NCBI GenBank assembly: GCA_028829895.1
Contig: CM054181.1
Span: 104,642,360 to 104,706,359, forward strand
Source of the DNA: Sinotaia quadrata
Taxonomy: Eukaryota; Mollusca; Gastropoda; Architaenioglossa; Viviparidae
Direction: 5' to 3'
DNA length: 64,000 nt
The notes under the pieces: model-generated
What the model was told of the DNA's origin: nothing
Databases searched by the model: none
What the model saw: only the letters and a program-made list of their open reading frames with translations
Shown: positions 25,215 to 64,000 of the stretch, one piece after another
Layout of the letters: each line of letters opens with the position of its first letter
Numbering within the stretch: position 1 is the stretch's first letter
Position numbers and translations under genes: made by a program

Positions 25215-25218
<4 letters not shown>
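19868..25218. other. Intergenic region without recognisable genes
   Basis: The part 20500-21300 is richer in GC and CpG than its surroundings and may be an old transposon, but I see no coding motif or matched ends. From 21300 on the DNA is AT-rich. Short open frames here have no family resemblance and no splice-supported extension. Confidence 0.5.

Positions 25219-25290
<72 letters not shown>
25219..25290. repeat. (CA)36 microsatellite
   Basis: Seventy-two uninterrupted bases of alternating C and A. Open frames across it on both strands (Cys-Val or Thr-His repeats) are artefacts of the repeat. Confidence 0.98.
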
Positions 25291-25294
<4 letters not shown>

Positions 25295-26695
25295 CAAAAT
25301 GATAAGGTTCCATAGACACCTAGTGCTTTTATATTTGTTTTGTTTTTTGTTATTTTTTCCCTTTCCAAACATGGCAGGGTAAAATAATGCATGACAATGA
25401 AAACACCAAAAAAAATAAAAATGATCACATTAAATTGAATGAAATGTGATGAAAACTTAAAGGAAAACACTACAATGGTAATGCAAACCTTTGAAATGCA
25501 TGGATGAAACGGCTGAATCCTGAACAGTAAATGAAAATGCAAAACTTGAACCATTTACAAGCACGGATATAAGAAACATAATTTAATGGAATCCGGACAA
25601 AATGGCAAATGACAAAATTACAATGCTATATGTGTGATATGTAGATGTTAAAAAACTAAATGACACACATGGCAAAACTGTTAAGCAAAAGAAATGCACA
25701 ATAATGCTAAAAGAACATAACTAAGAAATATTTAGTTAAACAGAGCTGCGTTAAATCACTTTCATGTTGTGCAACTGTAAAACAATGCACCAATAACAGC
25801 TGAGGACATTTTATACTTTGATTTTTTTGTAAAATTTTTACACTTTTATTTCTATTAAAACTAATTTATACAGAGCTGCCAACAAAGGACAAAAATCTGA
25901 CATCACAGAATGCAGTCCATGCAAGTGGTAGAGACAGTATAATTTAGCCAGATGTACTGTAAAGTGATTTTTGTGTAAACCTTTCTCTATGAAACTTCTA
26001 AATCATCAAGGCCAACAAAATTTACTGAAAAATTACAGCTCATAAATATATCCACCGAGACAATGACTGCACTGTAAAAAAAAAATCTCCCATCAAATCT
26101 CAATTAAAAAACTTCTTTTTTGTAAAAAAGTTGTGATAGTGGTATTTTCCCACTCAAACTTTGTGAAGAAATTGTGGATGTGGTGTGTGGAATAAAATTT
26201 TACCTCTTATCACCGTGTTCATTTAAACTAGGTATGTGTGTGGGTAGAATCACAAATTTTACTTATTTTAAAAAAAATTGCTGGTCACCATCTTGTATTC
26301 TAATTAATATTTATTTGCAAGAATAAAGATTTATATTTTTTGTATTGATAAATTCTGGGGTCTGTGAGTGATTATGTTTATGCCTGTGTGTGTAAGAATA
26401 TATTAAAATTGGGGTGCTGTGGGAAGCGGTATGTTCACTCCTTTTTTTATAGGCAATATATTACTTAGATAAAGAAGCAGATACAAATATAAAAAGGTCT
26501 ATTTAAAAACAATAACAACCTAACTGAATTGAAAATATTTTAAATGTTTAAACTGTAAAGTAGGGTGAAAATGTATCCAAATAAAGCAATGACTGCAGAA
26601 GAGAAATCTTCAAGTGACTAGGGGAGGGAGAAAACCATCTATTTCATTCCAGATAAATTGTACCCCCACTATTCCCTTAACTGAGAGGGGACCCT

Positions 26696-26718
26696 CCCAC
26701 CCACCCCCACCCCACCCC
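26696..26718 (-). other. C-rich tract; quadruplex motif on the minus strand
   Basis: Five C-runs of 3-5 bases are separated by single A bases, so the minus strand has five G-runs with one-base loops. That is a strong G-quadruplex pattern by sequence. Confidence 0.7.
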
Positions 26719-27852
26719 AAAAAAAATCTTTTAAGGCTAGAAACCTCCTAGTAATAAGAACCAGTAAGTTTCTGATGAGAGTAATTCCTTGACAAAATTT
26801 CTGATGACTGTAATTCCTTTCCAGAATTTAAGTATATAAATGCATGTTAATGTTTGCTAATGACTTTTAAATCATTCGCACAATAAATTCATAAAAGTCC
26901 AATTTTCTTCACACTAAATATAATCACAACTATTTCTATTTTAAAAAAATAGTAACTTTGTTTTCATTAGCACCTATTAATAGTATTTTCAAATCTATAA
27001 ATCTATCACTTTTAGTCTTACAAATGTTAATAATGTCTCACTAAGTTATATATTAAGATTGCTAAGAAAACAATTCTATAAAATATAATTTATTGAGTTC
27101 ACACCTTGAATTTTATAGAAGGAAAGAGTTATTGTAGTAAATTTAATGGTGTATATAAATTATTCTAATACGTATGCAGATGTGCATTGAGTTTTAAATG
27201 GATTCTTCTGCATGGAGATTTATATTAGCCAAAAATATAATTATAAACTTATATAATACCTCATGATTTACAGCATAATACCCATATATGTGTAGTTTTA
27301 TATGCAATATGTAATGTTAGATATCTTGAAGGTAAATGTTTCTTCACAAAAGAAATATGAACATACAAAACACTAACAAACATCACAAGATTGGTACCCT
27401 TCACAAATTGTCTTCAGTGGAAACGTCCATACCCAGCAACACTAGATTATTCCAAAGTTTAAAAGTACAACATAATTTGTTAGCTTTGATCAAATCATCA
27501 ATCTAAACTTAATTTTCAACTGGGTCTGATAAAGAGTGAAACTAGTTTATTTTAAAAGAACTATAATTAGTTTGAAAAATGAATATTTCACAAAGTCTAA
27601 ATTAAATGTTTTAATTCTCAAAGAGAGAGGGAGAGAGAAATGCAACTCATTTATAGAGATAAGAGTAACAGTCTATAAGCATTCAGCTTCACATAGCAAA
27701 TTAAACAGTACAAAATAAAAGTTCAATAACACAACTCTGCTGTGTATGAAATGAAAACATTGGGAGTAGGGGGGAAACAGAAGTCATAAGAAATACCATA
27801 GGGTAAAGGTGGCACAATAAGATACTTTTGTGCACACTTTCATTACCCCCAC

Positions 27853-28010
27853 CCTTTCTCACATGAATGAATAATGTTTTTCACACACATACTTTCAAAG
27901 TCTTTAGTATCTCACAAAACCTTTTTCACATGATTGGACAATATCTTCTTTGCACACATTCAGTCTTTAGCATCCCACAGACCTTTTTCACATGATTGGA
28001 TGATGTTGGC
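27853..28010. repeat. 62-67 bp imperfect tandem repeat, about 3 copies
   Basis: CCTTTTTCACATGATTGGA at 27920 and 27982, with a weaker unit at 27853 (CCTTTCTCACATGAATGAAT). Each unit also carries CACACATTCAGTCTTTAG or a variant. Confidence 0.75.
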
Positions 28011-31000
28011 TTAATGATAGAACGTCAAGAGTATATTTACACTCAAGATTCCACCACTACACAGAAGCAGAAATTGATACAAATAAAAAAAAATTCCTTG
28101 AGAGATGATCAAGCATGCAAGTACACTAACATACATAAAATATTTCACATACATGTTTTATATGAAACATTTATAATTTTCTGACAATCTCTACAGGCAA
28201 ACATCAAACACGAAGCAACCAACCTATATTAACATTGGTCTTCTGTGCTGAACTGAGAAGCTGCAGGTTAAATATACACAAATGTGTATGTATGTATGTA
28301 CAACAGCTAAAAATAGAGATGAATGTACTAAACTCTCCCTGCAACTGTCATCAGAAATATTCTGCCTGAGGTCTGAACTTAAGCCAATCAATGCCACATC
28401 AACCACCAAGGCAGTGACCTTTATTTACATTTGTATATATACATAATAAAACTAAAAGGTTTTGCCAGTACATACTACCTGTATGCAACCCCAAATGGCG
28501 GTTACTTTTATTATATATTATAGAAATATTTATGAGCAGAAAAAATACAGTGTATTTTCACTTTACAAACAAATTACAATGCAACACCATGCAAGTTTCA
28601 ATGCACAAGAAGAAAAAATTCACTGAATCTGTCGGAATGGGATTGGATTAGAGAAATGGGTCATTAAGCCACATGATATATATATATATATTCAAAAGCA
28701 ATGCACAATTATCTCAAAGCATCCGAAGACTCCAGAATCTAAAACAATTTAATAGCACAAGATCATGCCTATGTCACAGTTTGTTCACTAACTGGTAGTG
28801 TTTCTTGATGTATGGCAGTTATTTATAAAAACACATTACTATAATGTCTTTCTTGCACTACCTCTTTTTAAGGTATAAAACACAGACTGGAATATGGCAC
28901 CTTTAACTGATGAGAGCTAACCATACAAATGAAAATGAATGGATTTTGAAAACCAGAACATCTTACATAAATTCACCTATGATGTTGTCACATGTAAAGT
29001 TGAATGACTATGTGAAATACAGTACATGAAGATAACTAAGACCTAAAGAAACGACTTTTTAATATTTATGAATGCCCACCCCTGATTTGAAAACACTGAT
29101 GCCATACAGAAGAAGGATAGGTTCAAGTACACATTTTAGTGTAAGATCAGAGTGACGGCTTTAAGGGAATCATTTTAATTTTTATGGGAGATTAAAAGAC
29201 ACCTTCATCCAAAGAAAAACATAGCAGCACTAAATAGAAGAGGGGGAGGGATCAATATCAGAGGATAGAAAAACTAATCTTAACAATATATGTTTCTTAC
29301 ATTTATAACAGCTTTTAATCTTAATTCTGACGAATAAATGTTAATCAAAAACCCCATGTTTGCACTCTGAACAAATCAAGTTTTGTCATATTATAGAGAT
29401 GCACTGTTGTATTGCCATTACTGTGGCAAGAACTTGTATATTGGTGTTTGCCACATTAATGTGAATTATTTAAATATGACTTTTCATAGGTTATTTATAC
29501 CCTTAAAAGTATTAAATAAATCTTCAAAATTAAATCTAATTTGCAATTTTCACTATAAAAGCAGTAATTTGTACACGACAATCAAAGATTGCGTATCTGT
29601 TGCAGTGATTAGTTTTGTTTTAAATATACAGCTTGCCAAACAAGTTTTTAGAAATTGCCAAAGTATCAAATAAAACGGGTATGTTTAACCCTAAAGGAAA
29701 CAGACAGATAATTGGCATATGTTATTAAATTTATTTTAAAGGTTTATGCTCTATTCTACTAATCAATGAAAGTGACCCAAGTAAATAAAAAATAAAAAGA
29801 ATTTTTATAAAAACCCATGATCCAATACTTTATAGTAAAGTTACAATTATTAAGGAAAATGGGCGTGCAAAATATCTGGAAAGAGATGAGCAATACCTAT
29901 AGAAAATTATAATTTACTATAATTTTAAAAATAGAACAGCCTGTTTTAATGCCCTTGTTTAAATGTAGAAATTTTGAACCTAGAAAATAATGTAATAACT
30001 ATGCAAAGAAAAATAATTGATCTTAATGCAGTTACAACTGGAGCAAGATTTAAAACATCAACAGTAGTCTACACATTAAATTATGTTTTCTCCAACTTTA
30101 GTTATCCTCCTAAGTATATATTCCAGTGTTTTTAAAATTGTATTTCATTTATAGCTCAGAAATGAACTCTTAACGTGCAAGATCAACTTTTAATCAAGTA
30201 AATTTAGCTGTTGCACTTATCCTAGGGATAAATTTTAAAAATAATTATAATAATGAAAAATGTAATTTTGTTGCTGTTTGAAATATTACAGTTTAATAAC
30301 CAAAATTATTGTTATTTTCCACTCTTTAGAATTTGAAGCTATTGCCTAATTTGACTCAGGGCCATTTAATCTACAAATTGATACTCATCATTTTGTCGAG
30401 AAAGCACTCTGTATACATGAAGCATTTTCTTTCTAATCCACAAGCTAAGCATTTTCATCTACTACTTTTGCAGTACAATAGCAGCTTCTTGGCATGGAAA
30501 TAGTTTATATAATTAGCACAACACTTTTTCTGTGATTTGCTGGGTATTGCTTTTTATTTAATTTATAAATTTTGCTTTCAATTTGCTGCAGAGCCAATCA
30601 TTTAATCATAAATGTTGATATACTGACCTTTTTATAATTTTTTTGCTATTCAATTAAAATCCAGTAGGCATGTTAATTTCTGCATTTTCATATTTTATTT
30701 TATTTGAATTGTAGGGTAGTTAGATCTTGATTCCTCTGAAAATGGTACTTGAAAGAATTCTCAATATACTGCATTTACTAAAATATTTTCTAGAGAAAGG
30801 GCAAGTTCTTACGACATTTAACTGGCTGAGGTATAAATTCCTTTCTTCTGTTAGGATTAAAACACTTAACTTTGTACAAAGCTATCACTAATAATAACCA
30901 AAACGTTTTATGAACCACAAGCTAAAGCATATTGTCTTTGCATTTACAAGCTAGCCAGAACATTCCACAGAAGGAAAGCTCCTTTCCAACCACAGATAAC

Positions 31001-32064
31001 TATCACATCATGATCCACGGCAAGCATACACACTACCATCACCACTCAACAACCAAGTTTGAGGGTTCCTGATTCTCAAAATGTGAACACCGTTAGCATT
31101 TGTTATATTCATAAAAGACACATGCCCGCAATAATTGTTTTCTTCACTTGCAAGTTTTTTTTTGAACACCCAACCCCCCCCAAAAAAAAACCCCAACCAA
31201 CTACATGAATTATCTAATCTGTAATGGTTTGGAGGTTTTGTGTTTTGTTTTTGGGGGAGGGGGGGGGGAGCACATTCATCCATTTCCATCTTGATTGTGA
31301 GTCATCCATGAAATAAACAACAAATACTGGCTCTGATGAAATGGCAGAAGAAATAAACTCAGTGATAATATTTTGCACTGTATTGTGCAATTGTGATAAA
31401 ATACAAGAATGTATCAGAATATATTCACTGTAGAAGGTGTGGAAGTCTATATCTGTTCACACAAGAAAACACAGAAGACTCGAGGGCCAACACACACCAG
31501 AGAGGCTGTGCCTCTGCCCTATTTTAGCCACCAGTGTTGCAAAGTCAGATATCTTGAATTTTTCATCTCAGTGGACATTGTTTTGCTAAGTGGGATGGAC
31601 ATTCAAGAGATCTTGCACTGGTTCAATGTGATTCTACAAACACAGCCAAACAGCTAGCGACAATGTGTGCAGTGCTTTTGCTGAAAGTCACAACATTAGA
31701 GACAATTTTGTTGAAAAAAAAACAAAAAGTACAGATTCCAAACAATGATTAATTCAACAAAGTCCACTTGACACTGAATTTTAATAATGACTAAAGGGGC
31801 ACAGAAAGTTTGCAAAAGCCTCACACAGAGGAGGACATACTTCCAGTATATACCGAAGACCAGCTTCGAAACTGAACGCAATTATATCAACACTGCAACA
31901 CTGTGAACCCACGGATGCCCAAAGTTTCTCTCCAATCTTCTACAAATTGCAGGACTGATTAAGATGCTAAACTAAAGAAATTAGTAAGCAAAACATATGT
32001 GAATTTGACTTAACATGCATGTTATGATGCACATATAAACAGTTACAAGTCCACTGAATGCTTT

Positions 32065-32202
32065 AAGATACCTATGCTGGACTTTCTCAGGTAAATGATG
32101 GACCTTTCTACAAAGGCCTACTGACTACAGTATAAGATACCTACGCTGGGCTTTCTCAGGTAAATGGTGAACCTTTCTACAAAGGCCTACTGACTAACAG
32201 TA
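32065..32202. repeat. 69-bp tandem duplication
   Basis: AAGATACCTATGCTGGACTT at 32065 recurs at 32134 with a few substitutions; the shared tail is TTTCTACAAAGGCCTACTGA. It lies about 0.9 kb past the ANKRD stop, possibly in the 3' UTR. Confidence 0.9.
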
Positions 32203-33069
32203 GAGCAAGACCACATGGCTTTGAACACTTTCTGCAGGAAATGGTGTGTTGTCTTGGTCTCGATTATTTCCTGTAACACTAGTTTCATTCCAGAAGCACA
32301 GCACAGCAACTAAATATTCAAGCATTCTGTTTAAAAATTTTCTGCTTGGCAATAAAACGTAACTATCTTTGTTTCAAAAAAAGAGCCACAGCTATTAATG
32401 GTGCTAAACAGTCTGACAAGCTATGTGTGTGATGCAGGCATGTCCAAGCTTTAAATCAGGAGCAACTGGTTTGTAGTGCAGCATTAATGTCCATGACTAC
32501 GTCCAGGTTATTTCCATTCTTCATTTTGAAACACCTGACCATAAATAAAGTTCACATTGCTGGTAACTTGATTCCGAATCAATACTACCTAAACTGTCAT
32601 ATGCCCATGACAAAGTTCTGATTATCTCAACTGGTTACTAGGTTTGCAGCCTGAGCTAAGCTTTTTGGACATAAGTTTGTTTGCTTGATGTCAACAATGC
32701 TAGTAATCATCATCCAGCTCAGTAATCTGGCAGCTGCTGACACCTGTGGCAGATTGGAACTTAGTATTAGCTCTGCTTATAAATTCCAGTCCTAAATGAA
32801 AGCGGAGTCTAGATCTGACTTTGGCCATCTATACTGCATGGGAGACCATTAATTCTGGCTGGATGGTAAATCCTCTGCTGCTAGGAAAAGCACATTTAGG
32901 ATGGCAGCAACAATGCCTAGATGCTTCTGCAGGCCAGTCCTTTCATCTGCGCTTTGAGAAGCCAGAAAATAGATATGAGAAGGGTTGGTCCATTTCCCCT
33001 ACTTTGAACAGTAGAAAGGTGATCATGTGACCACTGTTTGTCCCGCTGTAAGCGTATGGAAATCTATCA

Positions 33070-63409
<30,340 letters not shown>

Positions 63410-64000
63410 GAACAGTGGGGTGTGGCGCAGACCAGGCATGCAGAAAGGCGGGCATCCCAAAGCTATCAGGTGTCCAAGTACAACAGAAGCAGTAACAACA
63501 AACCCTCATGCCCACAAACCACTTGCATCTGTTGATAAACAAAATGCACACAAGAACAGTTTCAAAACTGATAGCTAATTGACTTGCTGAATGGAAAATA
63601 TTGATAAATATATTATTATAAAATTGAGTATAGGTAGTGTTCAGTCAAGAATACAACCATATTACAAATAGTTTCTTAAAAAGCTCTATGCAGTTCTAAT
63701 GAAATTCAAGATTCATCTTTCATTAAAAAAAAGGTAAAGGTAAAATGACCGATAGGTAAAACATTTATTTATTGCATCTACTTATTTAATATTTTACTTA
63801 TTTAAAGAACCCCAACCCCCCAAGTACATACACACATGCATACACAAAGAAATAAAAATGTAAATGCTGAAATAAAAACCATATCATCCAGGTCAATGTA
63901 TTCTTGCACCCTAGAACAGAAAAGCTATTTCATACTGACAGTTCCTGAAAAGTTTAAAATCTAAGTTTAAACAAAATTCTCTCCAGGTAGCTTAATGCTG
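63410..64000. other. Upstream flank or 5' UTR of the ANKRD gene
   Basis: The frame of exon 1 stays open upstream to about 63510 and includes one more in-frame ATG at 63437-63439 (MPGLRHTPLF). No CpG-rich promoter is visible, so the promoter and any 5' UTR exon probably lie beyond the window. Confidence 0.4.

Larger units (their letters stand above)
25291..33069. other. Downstream flank and probable long 3' UTR of the ANKRD gene
   Basis: No coding exon is visible. The first AATAAA hexamers on the minus strand after the stop lie near 30694-30699 and 30553-30558, so a 3' UTR of about 2.4 kb is plausible but unproven. Contents include a C-rich tract (26696-26718), a 62-67 bp repeat (27853-28010), a TA run near 28677-28690, G-runs near 31255-31270 and a 69-bp duplication at 32065-32202. 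Confidence 0.45.

Noticed and set aside
25120..25554. 144-codon minus-strand frame rich in Cys-Val repeats and its plus-strand Thr-His partner
   Set aside because: It is created by the (CA)36 microsatellite; there is no domain and no splice context.
29383..29673. 96-codon plus-strand frame
   Set aside because: AT-rich composition and no domain, and it does not begin with a well-supported start or splice site.

Overview
The window is nuclear DNA of a eukaryote: AT-rich, with long introns, GT-AG (and one GC-AG) splice sites and many degraded transposons. I recognise three protein-coding genes, all on the minus strand. Their protein features, together with a molluscan-looking LINE and hAT complement, suggest an invertebrate bilaterian, probably a mollusc or another lophotrochozoan. 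I infer the clade from protein and repeat character only; no search was possible.

Region 1 (1-16.9 kb) holds two tandem four-exon paralogues of secretory-pathway cyclophilin B (peptidyl-prolyl cis-trans isomerase). Exons 2 and 3 have identical lengths and phases in both (202 and 120 nt). They differ in signal peptide and C-terminus, one of which is strongly acidic. The left copy needs a GC splice donor. Both promoters carry GCCACGT exactly 119 nt upstream of the ATG.

Region 2 (16.9-20 kb) is a dead hAT transposon with a ZMYM1-like/DUF4371-type transposase. Its coding frame has been broken by several in-place tandem amplifications. Region 3 (20-33 kb) has no recognisable gene. It is AT-rich, with a long CA microsatellite and a few minisatellites, and probably includes the 3' UTR and downstream flank of the next gene.

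Region 4 (33.07-63.41 kb) is one large gene in 14 recognisable coding exons. They join in frame to give a 1283-residue homologue of the vertebrate chromatin co-regulators ANKRD11/ANKRD12: the PLSERQQ motif, ankyrin repeats, a long disordered Ser/Asn/His-rich centre in one 1.9-kb exon, and the conserved C-terminal domain. Its introns hold an RTE-like LINE tail, a mariner relic, two hAT MITEs with target duplications, a 2.2-kb terminal-inverted-repeat element, SINE-like copies and minisatellites.

The cyclophilins would assist folding in the secretory pathway and the ANKRD protein would act in the nucleus. I see no functional link between the two loci. A recurring oddity across the window is the number of short (23-90 bp) local tandem duplications. 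I found no RNA gene, CRISPR array or bacterial-type feature.
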